A stretch of 64,000 bases of DNA from CBDCFV01 sp965203835 (GCA_965203835.1 OZ241919.1:496001-560000), one strand, 5' to 3'; counted from the first letter of the stretch, positions 1 to 8,987 are shown. The notes: generated by a model not told the origin, from the sequence alone. Made by a program: numbers and translations.

Positions 1-2755
1 AATTGCGCCGCACCAAGCCTTCCCGACGGCGGCGCAGCCACACCATGTACTCCACCGGATCGTCGGGAGCGTCACGGTCGTCAACCACCTGCCGACCCTC
101 GTCGATGGCCTCGGCGGTGGACGCGCTCATGTCCAGCAGGAACACCACTGCCACGTCGCGCCGGTTGCGGTTGCGGTGCCAATAGATTTTATCGTCGGGC
201 GGCACGTTCATCCGCAGGTCGGCCCAAGCCTCCAGCGCCGCGTTCAGGTCGATGTCTTCCCCGTCAACCAAGCGGTATACCTTCTTCATGCTCTCGGGCA
301 TGATTAACTCGAACTGCCGCTTGATGTGGTTGGACAAGCTCATGTAGTTCTTCAGAGCGTCGTTGTAGAATGCGAGGTCTCCTTCCTCCACTGCCTTCTC
401 TTTGACGATGCACCACCTGGGCTTGTAATCGCCGGCCCTGAAGTCCCACTCGTCGTAGGCATAGGTCTGCGGTTCCCTGGGTTCCAGTTCCCCGCCCTGG
501 TCGTCGTCGTGCAACAACGGGCCATAGCCTTGGCCTGGCTGCGAATTGGGCGGCGGCGTGCCGGCCTCCTTCATCAGATTCTGGGCGAACATGCTCATAC
601 TGTTGGCTATGTCGCCCTGCTCGGCGTCCAACTCCAGCTCGGCGCTGTCCTGGAGCATCTGCTCCAGCATTTCCTGGGAGATAGGCTGCCCTTCTCCCTG
701 CTGGTCCTGGCCGACCTGAAGCTTGGTCAGCAGTTGGACCATCTCCGGCTTGAAGTCACCTCGGAAGTCCACGGGTTCCGGCGAGTCGTAGTCCTCTCCT
801 TCCCCGCTTTCACCGGACTGGTCGGCGCCCGCCTGCAACTGGTTTATGAGTTCCTCGAATTCCTCTTCCGAAAAATCACCGGGCTCCTCAAGGTCTTCTG
901 GCTCCCACTGGTCTTCGGACTGGGTCTCGTTCGGGAGGCGGGAAATAATCTCGTAGGCCCGCAGCGTAGCCTCGGCGGTATCCTCCACGTTGGCTGCCGA
1001 GTTACGGAGTTCGTGGAGTATTTGCGCCAGCATCCGGGCGGCGGCCTCGTACTCGACGGGGACCGGCAGGTCGGTGAACTGCTCCAAGCTCATGCGGATC
1101 AGCAACTCCACCATGGCCTGTTGCAAAGGCATTTCTTCTACCGTTGGCCTTCCGGCCAGGGCCTCTCCTTGAACGCGGCTGGCGGCCGTTCGTATGCCGG
1201 GATACTCCACCTTGATACGGTAGTCAAGCCGGCAGTCTTCCAGCACGGTAAACAGGTCGAAGGCCAGCCGCCTGTCTTCGAACAGGTGGAGGAACCTTCC
1301 TATGTCGGTCAACGCCGTGGTAGTGTCGGAAGCCTCGGCCACCATCTGCAGCCCGGCATCGGGCGTTGGGTCCAGCACCGGCGATGCCTGTGACTGCCTG
1401 GCCAGTACCTGCTCCTCAAGCTCGAATCGCCTGTCGGTGAAAAGAACGCTGGGCGTATCGAAGTCAAAACGGAAGCTGCCAAACTCCAAGTGGCCGACCT
1501 GGTGAGTGGACACGACCTTGAACCAGGAGAAATTCTCCTGCTTGTCCGAATAGTGGTCCACCACCGTGGGCAGGAACACCTTGGTGCCATCGGTGGAGGC
1601 CGAGTCCTCGTCGATCCAGCCGATATTCTTTCGCACCAGTTCCTGGGTGTTCAGCACTTCTATGCTGGAGCCGGACAAGGCGCTGCAATACAGCTTGATG
1701 ATGTTCTTCACTCTGTCCAGTTCCAAGCTGGATGAAAGGGTTTCCAGGATGGAGAGGGAAGTATTCGACTCGACCCTGAAGAAGGCGATGCCGCTTTCGG
1801 GGTTCTCCTTGAGCAGTTCCACTCCATGCTGGAACCAAGTGTCCAATTGGTTGACGGTTATCCGTCCCAGGACATCCGACAAACTCCTCAGGAATGGAGG
1901 GACAGCATCGGATGAAACGGCCAGAAGGGTCTCGCACAGGTCCAGAACATATCCCTGCGACCCTGAAGGCACCAGTGTCAAAGCTTGGCTGCCGTCGGCC
2001 AGGAAGCGCGACGTGTCCCGAAGTCCTACCTTGGCCAACCGTTCTCCCAGCTTCAGGAACCGGCCGGTCTGGCTGTCGTCCACCTGCTGTAAAGCCTTGG
2101 GGACGATCTCCAGGCAGGTCTTCACGTCCCGCCAACTGCCGTCCACCAGCGCGCGGGCCATCGACAGGAAGGCTTCCCGTTCCCTGCCCATAGCGGGCAG
2201 CACGTCCCGGCCCAGCACCAAGCACTCGGCGGCCACATCGTAGGACTTGTAGGACAAAGCCTCCACCAAGGACGCGAACACCTCCACGTCCCAGAAAGGA
2301 AGGTTGCGCACCAGGTCCGGGCTGATCTCGAAGAACTTCGCCGCCAGGGTGCTGGATTTCCATGTGCCCTTGTATAGGCTGCGGCCAAGTCCGGCCCAGC
2401 GTGGAATATACTGGGGCCTGAGGTTGGGGACTATAAAGGCGCTGGAGCGGAAGAACGACACCGCCAGCGTAGGAGAGTCCTGCGAAAGGTAGGTGCCGCA
2501 TCGGGCCCATTGCATGAACGACGGAAACGAGAGGAACCGGGCTACTTGGGGGCCGACCCGGTAATATTCGACCGCCGATTCCCACGAGCGGACCGTCTGG
2601 GTCCCAATAGTAACGCCTTCCTTGACCCAGAGGAGGTACTCCTCATCGCCAAAGGTAGGCCTCATTATCTTTTCCGCTTCTCGGTAGGCCTCGGTTACCG
2701 CCGGGGGTAGTTTGGCCAGTTCTGCTTCTAAGCCTTCTAGAGGAGACGTGCTCAA
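1..2755 (-). CDS. NorD/CbbO-like VWA domain protein (3' end outside window)
   Basis: Open frame of about 918 codons running off the left edge, so the C-terminus is missing. I chose the TTG start because AGGAGG lies 8 nt upstream and no ATG occurs before codon 30. The N-terminal 500 residues are helical without a motif I recognise. A middle stretch is rich in Glu, Gln and Asp. The last residues enter a von Willebrand A domain with the MIDAS start D-M-S-A-S near residue 876, preceded by the hydrophobic strand VAVVFLL. Large proteins with a C-terminal VWA domain next to a NorQ/CbbQ-type AAA+ ATPase are the NorD/CbbO family, which activate metalloenzymes. The ATPase lies two genes upstream in the same operon. 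The target enzyme is not visible, and no nor or cbb structural gene is in the window. Confidence 0.85.
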   Translation of the reverse strand, partial: MSTSPLEGLEAELAKLPPAVTEAYREAEKIMRPTFGDEEYLLWVKEGVTIGTQTVRSWESAVEYYRVGPQVARFLSFPSFMQWARCGTYLSQDSPTLAVSFFRSSAFIVPNLRPQYIPRWAGLGRSLYKGTWKSSTLAAKFFEISPDLVRNLPFWDVEVFASLVEALSYKSYDVAAECLVLGRDVLPAMGREREAFLSMARALVDGSWRDVKTCLEIVPKALQQVDDSQTGRFLKLGERLAKVGLRDTSRFLADGSQALTLVPSGSQGYVLDLCETLLAVSSDAVPPFLRSLSDVLGRITVNQLDTWFQHGVELLKENPESGIAFFRVESNTSLSILETLSSSLELDRVKNIIKLYCSALSGSSIEVLNTQELVRKNIGWIDEDSASTDGTKVFLPTVVDHYSDKQENFSWFKVVSTHQVGHLEFGSFRFDFDTPSVLFTDRRFELEEQVLARQSQASPVLDPTPDAGLQMVAEASDTTTALTDIGRFLHLFEDRRLAFDLFTVLEDCRLDYRIKVEYPGIRTAASRVQGEALAGRPTVEEMPLQQAMVELLIRMSLEQFTDLPVPVEYEAAARMLAQILHELRNSAANVEDTAEATLRAYEIISRLPNETQSEDQWEPEDLEEPGDFSEEEFEELINQLQAGADQSGESGEGEDYDSPEPVDFRGDFKPEMVQLLTKLQVGQDQQGEGQPISQEMLEQMLQDSAELELDAEQGDIANSMSMFAQNLMKEAGTPPPNSQPGQGYGPLLHDDDQGGELEPREPQTYAYDEWDFRAGDYKPRWCIVKEKAVEEGDLAFYNDALKNYMSLSNHIKRQFELIMPESMKKVYRLVDGEDIDLNAALEAWADLRMNVPPDDKIYWHRNRNRRDVAVVFLLDMSASTAEAIDEGRQVVDDRDAPDDPVEYMVWLRRRREGLVRRN

Positions 2756-2784
2756 ATCGGTGTTCCTCCTTTAACGGTCCATCC

Positions 2785-3345
2785 TTAGAGAAGCGCCAGA
2801 AAATTTTGGAGTATCTTGGCCGTCGCTCCAAAAATCAGGTGTTCGTTGTATGCGTAGGACTGGGCCGTGACGGGTATCCCATCCTCCAATGCGGTCTCAA
2901 AGCGCAGGTTTGCAGGGTCTTGCAACGAGGTGATCGGGACCTCCAGCACCTCCGCTACTTCGCGGGAGCTGGGGTTGAACGAATAGGGATAGTCAATAGT
3001 CCCGGCGTACACCCGCACCAGGAAACGGCTCCTGGTGACTACGTCGTCGAGTTGCCCCAGGACCGTCACATCCTGGGGACGGATGCCCATCTCCTCTTCC
3101 GCCTCCCGAAGCGCCGTATCCAGAAAGTCCCGGTCCTCAGGGTCCTTCGCGCCGCCCGGGAATGAAATCTCGCCCTTGTGGTGCTCCACTTGGTCCGAGC
3201 GTTTGTTCAGCAAGACGCAATATTCCCCATCCTTGGGGTAAAGCAGCAAAAGGACGGCGGCGGGCATTAGAGACGCATCGCCCACCGTTTGTTTGACGCG
3301 GTGGGCCAATGCATGGCTGAGAGTCTCCGGGGGAGATAATGCCAT
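2785..3345 (-). CDS. CoA-type Nudix hydrolase (NudL-like)
   Basis: 186-residue Nudix protein. The pattern L-x-K-R-S-D-x-x-x-H-H-x-G-E-I-S-F-P-G-G followed by A-L-R-E-A-E-E-E-M-G is the UPF0035/Nudix-box combination of coenzyme A pyrophosphatases, which cut CoA and its derivatives to 3',5'-ADP and phosphopantetheine. Two start codons are adjacent, TTG and then ATG one codon later; I take the ATG. The gene follows the NorQ-like ATPase by 8 nt and precedes the VWA gene by about 30 nt, with coaE at the head of the cluster. An enzyme of CoA breakdown and one of CoA synthesis therefore share an operon with a metalloenzyme-activation pair. Substrate preference is inferred from the motif only. Confidence 0.88.
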   Translation of the reverse strand: MALSPPETLSHALAHRVKQTVGDASLMPAAVLLLLYPKDGEYCVLLNKRSDQVEHHKGEISFPGGAKDPEDRDFLDTALREAEEEMGIRPQDVTVLGQLDDVVTRSRFLVRVYAGTIDYPYSFNPSSREVAEVLEVPITSLQDPANLRFETALEDGIPVTAQSYAYNEHLIFGATAKILQNFLALL

Positions 3346-3353
3346 CAATACAT

Positions 3354-4265
3354 CTACTCGAATATTGAGGAGACCACCTCTTCAATACTGCGCTGTAGTT
3401 CCGGCTCGTCGGTCAACGTCCAGACGATAGCGACCTGGCAAGCCCGGCGGGCGTTAATTCCCTCGGTCATCAGCCGGCCGGCGTAGATCAGGAGGCGGGT
3501 GCTTGCGCCCTCCTGAAGCCCGTGCTCCTGGAGATTGCGGATTTTCTCTCCGAGTTTCGCAAGGGAGTTAGCATGCTCAGCGGAGCAGCCGCTTTCCCGC
3601 CTGATAATTTCCGATTCCACGTCCGCGGGAGGATAGTTGAACTCTACGGAAATGAACCGCTGCCGGGTGCTGTGCTTCAGGTCTTTCAGCGCACTTTGGT
3701 AGCCGGGGTTGTAGGATATGCACAGCAGGAACCGGTCGTCGGCTTCAATGATCGAGCCGGTCTTTTCTACGGGCAGTATCCTGCGGTGGTCCGTCAGCGG
3801 GTGAATAAGAACGGTGGTATCCTTGCGGGCCTCGACCACCTCGTCAAGATAAAGAATAGCCCCGTTTTTCACCGCACGAGTCATGGGACCGTCAATCCAG
3901 CGAGTGCCATTGGCGTCCAGCAAGTACCTGCCTACCAAATCGCTGGCCGTTAGGTCCTCATGACAGGCGATAGTGACCAAAGGAACACGTACCTCACCCT
4001 CGGCCATGGGTTGCGCGTTCTCAGCATCCCGGACCACTGTAAGGGGCCTGCCCAGCTTCCAAGCCATGTATTCCACAAACCTGGTCTTGCCGCAACCGGT
4101 GGGTCCCTTCAACAGCACCGGTATATGCTGATGATATGCCGCAGTGAACAGGTCCTCTTCATCCCCCACAGCCCTGTAGTACGGCTCATCCCGTACCAGG
4201 AACTCTTCAATGGCATACTCTTTGAACTGTGGCTCTTCGAACTGCGGCTCTTCCGTCTGTACCAT
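3354..4265 (-). CDS. NorQ/CbbQ-type AAA+ ATPase (MoxR superfamily)
   Basis: 303 residues. Walker A G-P-T-G-C-G-K-T lies near residue 54 and Walker B I-L-Y-L-D-E-V near residue 137. An Arg-rich sensor region surrounds K-H-S-T-R-Q-R-F, followed by a C-terminal helical domain typical of the CbbQ/NirQ/NorQ branch. These ATPases work as rings with a VWA partner to remodel or load metal centres of a client enzyme. The likely partner is the large VWA gene downstream, separated by the Nudix gene. Length is normal for the family (about 260-300). The start lies 10 nt from the coaE stop, so the two are probably cotranscribed. The client cannot be read from this window. Confidence 0.92.
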   Translation of the reverse strand: MVQTEEPQFEEPQFKEYAIEEFLVRDEPYYRAVGDEEDLFTAAYHQHIPVLLKGPTGCGKTRFVEYMAWKLGRPLTVVRDAENAQPMAEGEVRVPLVTIACHEDLTASDLVGRYLLDANGTRWIDGPMTRAVKNGAILYLDEVVEARKDTTVLIHPLTDHRRILPVEKTGSIIEADDRFLLCISYNPGYQSALKDLKHSTRQRFISVEFNYPPADVESEIIRRESGCSAEHANSLAKLGEKIRNLQEHGLQEGASTRLLIYAGRLMTEGINARRACQVAIVWTLTDEPELQRSIEEVVSSIFE

Positions 4266-4275
4266 TACTGTCTCA

Positions 4276-4875
4276 CTATCCTTTATTTACTCTGGTGTCC
4301 CAGAGGGCTTTAACCGTTTTTTCGAGGCTGGTCACGTCTCCCGAGTTGTCCACCACCAAGTCCGAGCGTTCTATCCGTTCCGATCGGTCCATCTGGGAGT
4401 TGATGCGCCGCCTGACCTCTTCCTCGCCCATGCCATTCCGGGTTTGGAGCCTCTCGACTACCAACTCGACCGGAGAGTCAGTGGTCCATACCTCGTCGAC
4501 CAAGGAGTCCCAGCCAGCCTCGAACAGCACAGCGGCTTCGACCACCACAGCGGGCGCTCCCTTGTCCCTCAACACCTCAATCTTGTCGCCCACCATCCTG
4601 GCCATTCGCGGGTGCATGATGGCATTGAGCTTGTCCAGTTGTTCAGGGTTGGAGAATACTATCCCGCCCAAACGTTTCCGGTCTATTTGACCGTCGGGCT
4701 GGAGTATTTCTTCACCGAAGGCGTTGACCACCTCGCGCCAACTTTCGGAGTTGGGAGTGTAGGCCTCATGACCTACCTGGTCGGCGTTGATGACCTCTGC
4801 TCCCAATGATTGCAACAGACCGGCTACTTCGCTCTTGCCAGTCCCGATACCTCCGGTCAGCCCTATGACCAACAT
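4276..4875 (-). CDS. coaE: Dephospho-CoA kinase
   Basis: Last step of coenzyme A synthesis: ATP-dependent phosphorylation of the 3'-hydroxyl of dephospho-CoA. The N-terminus M-L-V-I-G-L-T-G-G-I-G-T-G-K-S holds the P-loop, and the D-Q-V-G-H motif and the lid region R-I-N-S-Q-M follow in family order. An in-frame GTG lies 7 codons upstream. I prefer the ATG because the family begins exactly at this strand and GGAG sits 11 nt before it, whereas the GTG abuts a G run. The result is 199 residues, normal for bacterial CoaE. First gene of the minus-strand cluster with the NorQ-like ATPase. Confidence 0.93.
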   Translation of the reverse strand: MLVIGLTGGIGTGKSEVAGLLQSLGAEVINADQVGHEAYTPNSESWREVVNAFGEEILQPDGQIDRKRLGGIVFSNPEQLDKLNAIMHPRMARMVGDKIEVLRDKGAPAVVVEAAVLFEAGWDSLVDEVWTTDSPVELVVERLQTRNGMGEEEVRRRINSQMDRSERIERSDLVVDNSGDVTSLEKTVKALWDTRVNKG

Positions 4876-4928
4876 GAATTCCGGTACTCCAAACACCCCC
4901 CTTCGTCTTACCCGCCCCCCTTCCCGTC

Positions 4929-4948
4929 TTTCCCGCGCAGGCGGGAAA
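4929..4948. repeat. Short GC-rich palindrome (TTTCCCGC-GCAG-GCGGGAAA)
   Basis: Perfect 8-bp arms around a 4-nt loop in the 290-bp gap between coaE and the rimI-like gene. The same 8-4-8 design recurs at 11757, 11825, 14310, 50178 and, in altered form, 62844. The rest of the gap (4949-5166) shows no gene I can support. Confidence 0.8.
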
Positions 4949-5166
4949 CCCGCCGGGGGCAGGGCTGGCGAGTATCCATCAAGGGGCAGGCCTTAACCGT
5001 TAGGGACCAATCACCGCCTGCGGCGTCCGTACCCAGAGGGTGAAACGATTGGGCCATTCTACCAATGCGTCTCAGTATGGTCAACATCAAGTCTGGGGCT
5101 GTTCCGCCCCCCTCAGGGCCAACGTGAGAGAATACCAGTGGCAGCCGCCAAGCCAGAGCAGAACGT

Positions 5167-5817
5167 TTACCGCTGGAAGTTAATCTCTCTCCAACGCGCC
5201 CGGTACCTTTCCTGCAAGTCGCGGAACATCTCCTGGTATTCTTCGGTCTGTATAGGGTTGGTGGTCATTATGACCGCGTCTTCCCTGTTGTCGGCGTAAT
5301 AACCCTTGCGAATGCCCACCGATTTGAAGCCATACTTTTCGTACAGGCGTTGGGCGATGAAATTGGAAACCCGCGCTTCCAGAGTCATTACCTTGGAGCC
5401 GTACTGGCAGGCTTCCCGCAATGACCCGATAAGCAGCAACTCACCCAGACCGTTGCCGCGCATTTTTTCACGCACCGCGATCTCGGTAATGTGCGCTTCT
5501 TCGCCTTGGTACCAGACGCTTACGAACCCGGAGACCGACTCGTCGCCGCTTATCTCGTCCTGGGCGCCGGGCACCAAGCGCCGGGCGGCGCTTACCACGC
5601 GACCCCATACCGACGAAGGCGCTTCGCTTTCAACATCCTCTTCAGGCTCCTCACTTTCGAGCACGGAAGCGTCGCAGACAACCAGGTAACAGGCGTAGCG
5701 ATTATTCAACTCGCGCTTGAAGGGCGTGCTGACCCAGAGGGGAGAGAAAGCCTCTTTTTCTATCTCGAGGACCTGGCTGATGTCCTCGCTTCTAAGGCGG
5801 CGCAGCAATACATCCAT
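5167..5817 (-). CDS. RimI-like GNAT N-acetyltransferase
   Basis: 216 residues of GNAT fold. The acetyl-CoA loop is R-G-N-G-L-G-E-L-L (motif A, R/Q-x-x-G-x-G/A), followed by T-L-E-A-R-V-S-N-F-I-A-Q-R-L-Y-E-K-Y-G-F, which matches the RimI signature (L-E-V-R-x-S-N-x-x-A). Classic RimI acetylates the N-terminal alanine of ribosomal protein S18 and has about 150 residues. This one carries an extra acidic insert of roughly 45 residues (about 55-100) between the first strands, so it may be a divergent branch with another substrate. It stands alone on the minus strand, with the endonuclease Q gene 74 bp upstream in the same direction. Confidence 0.82.
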   Translation of the reverse strand: MDVLLRRLRSEDISQVLEIEKEAFSPLWVSTPFKRELNNRYACYLVVCDASVLESEEPEEDVESEAPSSVWGRVVSAARRLVPGAQDEISGDESVSGFVSVWYQGEEAHITEIAVREKMRGNGLGELLLIGSLREACQYGSKVMTLEARVSNFIAQRLYEKYGFKSVGIRKGYYADNREDAVIMTTNPIQTEEYQEMFRDLQERYRARWREINFQR

Positions 5818-5890
5818 TGGTCAACAACAAAGTTCTCGCTGGGTTGGCCCAATTCTAGCACAGGGCTGGGAATGTTGGCACATCCGAGGG

Positions 5891-7132
5891 TCAAAGCAGG
5901 CCCGGTTGGCCTTCCTCATCGGGCCATATACGCACTTTTCCGTACAGGCCGTCGTAACCCGGCTCTATGACAGCCCCCCCGGTGCGGGCCTTCAGTATCC
6001 CTCTGGCCAGCCGCTCGCCGGCCGCTTTCACCAGATCGGCTTCATCGGCCCACGCCAAGACCCGCAACTCGTTGCCCAACTCCTTCACAATCCGAAAATA
6101 CTCCCGCTGCACCGACTTGGTAGAGGGGCCACGGCCCAGCGTTTCCGCGATTATGTCAACCAGTGGCACCAGCCTTATGAACCTTGGGCGGCGGTGTTGT
6201 GCCTGAACAAACCCGTCCGGCCCCCTGCTCTCCTCGCTTTCCCCTTGGGACAGTTTGTCTACCCTGTGCAGGACTCCCAGGGTGAGGGGACGGTGGCACA
6301 CGGGGCATCGTTCACCCTTGCGGGCAGTCTCTTCGGGGGACATGGAAACGCCGCATTTCCGGTGGCCGCTGTAATGGTACTTGCCTTCCTCGGGGTAGAA
6401 CTCCACAGTGTAGGCAACCTTCTGATGCTCCAACGCCTTGGCAAGGCCGGAGTAGCTGAGATCCTCTTCGAAGATGGTCAACTCCCTCCCCATTTTCGCC
6501 GGAGAGTGGGCATCGGAAAACGACACGATGGACTTGTCGGACAACTCTCCTATATTCCAGTTCATCGCCGGGTCGCTGGAAAGGCCGGTTTCCACGGCAT
6601 GGATACAGGAAGTCATGTCCAGGAAGCATTCTTCCAGGCTGTCGAACCCCGACTTGGACCCGTACAAACCGAACCAGGGCGTCCAGACATGGGCCGGGAT
6701 AACAAGACACCGGGGATCGATATCCATCACCAACGCAGTCAGGTCCCGGGCTGACAACGTCAGCGTGGGGCGGCCGTCGGATTCCAGGTTGCTCCCTCCA
6801 ACGGCCAAAGCCCGGCACAGTTTGTCCACGGCGGTAAAGTCGGGCGCAAACAACAGGATGTGCACTCTGCGGCCACGGCCCCCCTGCCGGTACACACAGC
6901 TGACCTCGGTGCCAAGGACGAAGCTTCTCCCGCCGAAGCTGTAAAGCCCGTTTGGCTCCGGGGTCAGTTTTTCCTCCAATTCTTTGCGCCAGATTGGGTG
7001 GGTAAAGTCGGCGGCAGCCAGAAGGTCTACACCTTTTAATTTTGCCCAGCAGGCCAACGCCTCCAGCGTCAGGTTTTTGCTGGTGGCGTAGGCGAAGCGG
7101 GAGTGGAGATGCAGATCGGCGGCGTAAGTCAT
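5891..7132 (-). CDS. Endonuclease Q family PHP-domain nuclease
   Basis: 413 residues with a PHP metal site: H8 and H10 (D-L-H-L-H), D42, E76, H91, H148 and D207/H209 (S-F-S-D-A-H). A zinc-binding insert follows with C260 and C276-x-x-C279. N-terminal PHP plus a Cys-type zinc site plus a C-terminal helical region is the layout of endonuclease Q, which nicks DNA 5' of deaminated bases (deoxyuridine, deoxyinosine) and was first described in Thermococcales and later in some Bacillales. The alternative, a histidinol-phosphatase-like PHP protein, is less likely because of the zinc site and the length. Assignment is by remembered family layout, not by search. Confidence 0.85.
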   Translation of the reverse strand: MTYAADLHLHSRFAYATSKNLTLEALACWAKLKGVDLLAAADFTHPIWRKELEEKLTPEPNGLYSFGGRSFVLGTEVSCVYRQGGRGRRVHILLFAPDFTAVDKLCRALAVGGSNLESDGRPTLTLSARDLTALVMDIDPRCLVIPAHVWTPWFGLYGSKSGFDSLEECFLDMTSCIHAVETGLSSDPAMNWNIGELSDKSIVSFSDAHSPAKMGRELTIFEEDLSYSGLAKALEHQKVAYTVEFYPEEGKYHYSGHRKCGVSMSPEETARKGERCPVCHRPLTLGVLHRVDKLSQGESEESRGPDGFVQAQHRRPRFIRLVPLVDIIAETLGRGPSTKSVQREYFRIVKELGNELRVLAWADEADLVKAAGERLARGILKARTGGAVIEPGYDGLYGKVRIWPDEEGQPGLL

Positions 7133-7175
7133 GCGCGCAGTCTAGCACAGAGACAAGCTAACCGGCGGGCATCCC

Positions 7176-7249
7176 TTGACCGTTGAAATGGCCGGACTTA
7201 TCCTTAACACTGAAACATTGATGGCGCACTGTCAACAGGCTATGCGCCA
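7176..7249 (+). promoter_or_regulatory. Candidate groEL promoter and inverted repeat
   Basis: TTGACC (7176-7181) and TATCCT (7199-7204) are separated by 17 nt, a good sigma-70-type pair 75 bp upstream of the groEL start. Downstream, TGGCGCA (7222-7228) and TGCGCCA (7243-7249) form a 7-bp inverted repeat with a 14-nt loop that would lie in the mRNA leader. It is not the CIRCE sequence of HrcA-regulated heat-shock operons. Confidence 0.5.
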
Positions 7250-7278
7250 CGCACGAAGTCTAAGGAGGACTAGGGAAC

Positions 7279-8910
7279 ATGCCGGCCAAAGAGATAGTTC
7301 GCGACGAAGAGGCCCAGAAAGCGTTGCTGCGGGGCATTGAGACCTTGGCCAACGCGGTAAGCCTGACCTTGGGGCCCAAGGGCCAGAACGTTATTCTGGA
7401 GAAGAAATGGGGCGCGCCCGTAATTACGAACGACGGGGCCTCCATCGCTCGAGAGGTTGACCTGTCGGATTCCTTTGAGAACATGGGCGCCCAGTTAATC
7501 AAGGAAGCGGCGACCAAGACCAACGACGCCGCAGGCGACGGCACCACCACGGCGACTATTTTGACGCACATGATGGTCCGGGAAGGGATGCGGGTCGTAA
7601 CCGCAGGCGTCGATCCCATGGCCCTCAAGAGGGGCGTGGACAAAGGCGTCGCCGCCATGGTGGCGGAACTGGAAAGGCTCTCCTCCGCGGTGGACACCCA
7701 GGAGCAGATAGCCCAGGTTGCCTCCATCTCCGCCAACGACACCGACATCGGCCAGATGCTGGCCGACGTCATGGAGCACGTCGGGCGTGACGGCGTGATA
7801 ACCGTCGAAGAGGGCAAGGGCATCGAGTCCGAGACCGAATACGTTGACGGTATGAACTTCGACCGCGGCTACATCAGCCCTTATTTCGTCACCAACCCGG
7901 AGAGGATGGAGTCGGTCATCGAGGACCCCTACATCCTGGTCACCGACAAGAAAATCTCCGCAGTCGCCGACTTGGTGCCCATTCTGGAGAAGGCGCTCCA
8001 AGTAACCCGGAATTTTGTGGTCATCGCCGAGGACGTGGACAGCGAAGCCCTGGCGGTGATGGTAGTAAACAAGATGCGCGGTACGCTGAATTGCTTGGCC
8101 CTGAAAGCGCCTGGATTCGGCGACCGCCGCAAGGCCATGCTGGAAGACATCGCGGTGCTCACCGGCGGGCAGGTGATTTCGGAGGAGCAGGGCCGCAAGC
8201 TGGAGAACACCGAGGTCGCAGACTTGGGCAGGGCCAGGCGGATGGTCTCGACCAAGGACAACACCACCGTTATCGACGGCCAGGGTTCTGAGGAGGTCAT
8301 CTCGGCCAGGGTGGACCAGATACAGGTGCAGATGGAGGAAACAACCTCCGAGTACGACAAGGAGAAGCTACAGGAAAGGGTAGCCAAGCTGTCCGGAGGC
8401 GTTGCCGTTATCAGGGTTGGGGCCGCAACCGAGCCGGAGATGAAGCAGCGCAAGCAGCGCGTGGAAGACGCCTTGGCTGCCACCCGCGCCGCCGTGGACG
8501 AGGGCATCGTCCCGGGCGGAGGCGTCTCTTATATACGGGCCATGTCGGTCCTCGACAACCTGAACAACCTGAGAAGCGACGAGGCGGCCGGTGTGGAGGT
8601 CTTGCGGCACGCCTTGGAGCAGCCTATTCGAATTATCGCGGCCAACGCCGGCCAAGAGGGCGCGGTGGTCTTGAACGAAATCCGCAGCAATGCGTCGCCT
8701 TCATACGGGTTCGATGCACGGCGCAACGACTACGGCGACCTGTTGTCGAAGGGGATCGTCGATCCCACCAAGGTGTCCAGGGTCGCGCTGGAGAACGCCG
8801 CCAGCGTGGCGACGATGATCCTGACCACCCAGTCCCTGATAACCAACCTGGAAGACGAGGAGCCGATGGGCCATGGCCACGGTCACTCCCACGGCCCCGG
8901 CGGGTTCTAG
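7279..8910 (+). CDS. groL: Chaperonin GroEL (60 kDa subunit)
   Basis: 543 residues, full length. Visible landmarks are the ATP-binding motif A-G-D-G-T-T-T-A-T-I-L at 85-95, the apical domain around 190-370 and the second nucleotide loop V-D-E-G-I-V-P-G-G-G near 410. AAGGAGG precedes the ATG by about 10 nt. The usual C-terminal Gly-Gly-Met repeats are replaced by a His-rich tail (G-H-G-H-G-H-S-H-G-P-G-G-F). No groES lies next to it, so this is a stand-alone groEL. Its co-chaperonin must be elsewhere and a second groEL may exist. It has its own promoter candidate and terminator, so it is a single-gene unit. Confidence 0.98.
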   Translation: MPAKEIVRDEEAQKALLRGIETLANAVSLTLGPKGQNVILEKKWGAPVITNDGASIAREVDLSDSFENMGAQLIKEAATKTNDAAGDGTTTATILTHMMVREGMRVVTAGVDPMALKRGVDKGVAAMVAELERLSSAVDTQEQIAQVASISANDTDIGQMLADVMEHVGRDGVITVEEGKGIESETEYVDGMNFDRGYISPYFVTNPERMESVIEDPYILVTDKKISAVADLVPILEKALQVTRNFVVIAEDVDSEALAVMVVNKMRGTLNCLALKAPGFGDRRKAMLEDIAVLTGGQVISEEQGRKLENTEVADLGRARRMVSTKDNTTVIDGQGSEEVISARVDQIQVQMEETTSEYDKEKLQERVAKLSGGVAVIRVGAATEPEMKQRKQRVEDALAATRAAVDEGIVPGGGVSYIRAMSVLDNLNNLRSDEAAGVEVLRHALEQPIRIIAANAGQEGAVVLNEIRSNASPSYGFDARRNDYGDLLSKGIVDPTKVSRVALENAASVATMILTTQSLITNLEDEEPMGHGHGHSHGPGGF

Positions 8911-8950
8911 GCTGTTACCGGCTTCAAGCCGGAATTCATTTGACACCAAA

Positions 8951-8978
8951 GCGCCCCGGCAATGACCGGGGCGCTTTT
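8951..8978. terminator. Intrinsic terminator after groEL
   Basis: GCGCCCCGG and CCGGGGCGC form a perfect 9-bp stem with a 6-nt loop, followed by TTTTATTT on the plus strand. An AAA run on the other side would give a short U tract to the convergent gene ending at 8988, so it may work in both directions. Confidence 0.9.
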
Positions 8979-8987
8979 ATTTGAAGT

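Noticed and set aside
326..1393. Long plus-strand ORF opposite the VWA gene
   Set aside because: It is the antisense shadow of the minus-strand VWA protein, which has coherent domain sequence and a ribosome site.
1464..2585. 373-codon minus-strand ORF in the same region
   Set aside because: Gly/Pro/Arg-rich out-of-frame reading with no domain. The frame starting at 2755 gives the recognisable protein.
7141..7278. CIRCE heat-shock operator before groEL
   Set aside because: The TTAGCACTC/GAGTGCTAA palindrome is absent; only an unrelated 7-bp inverted repeat is present.
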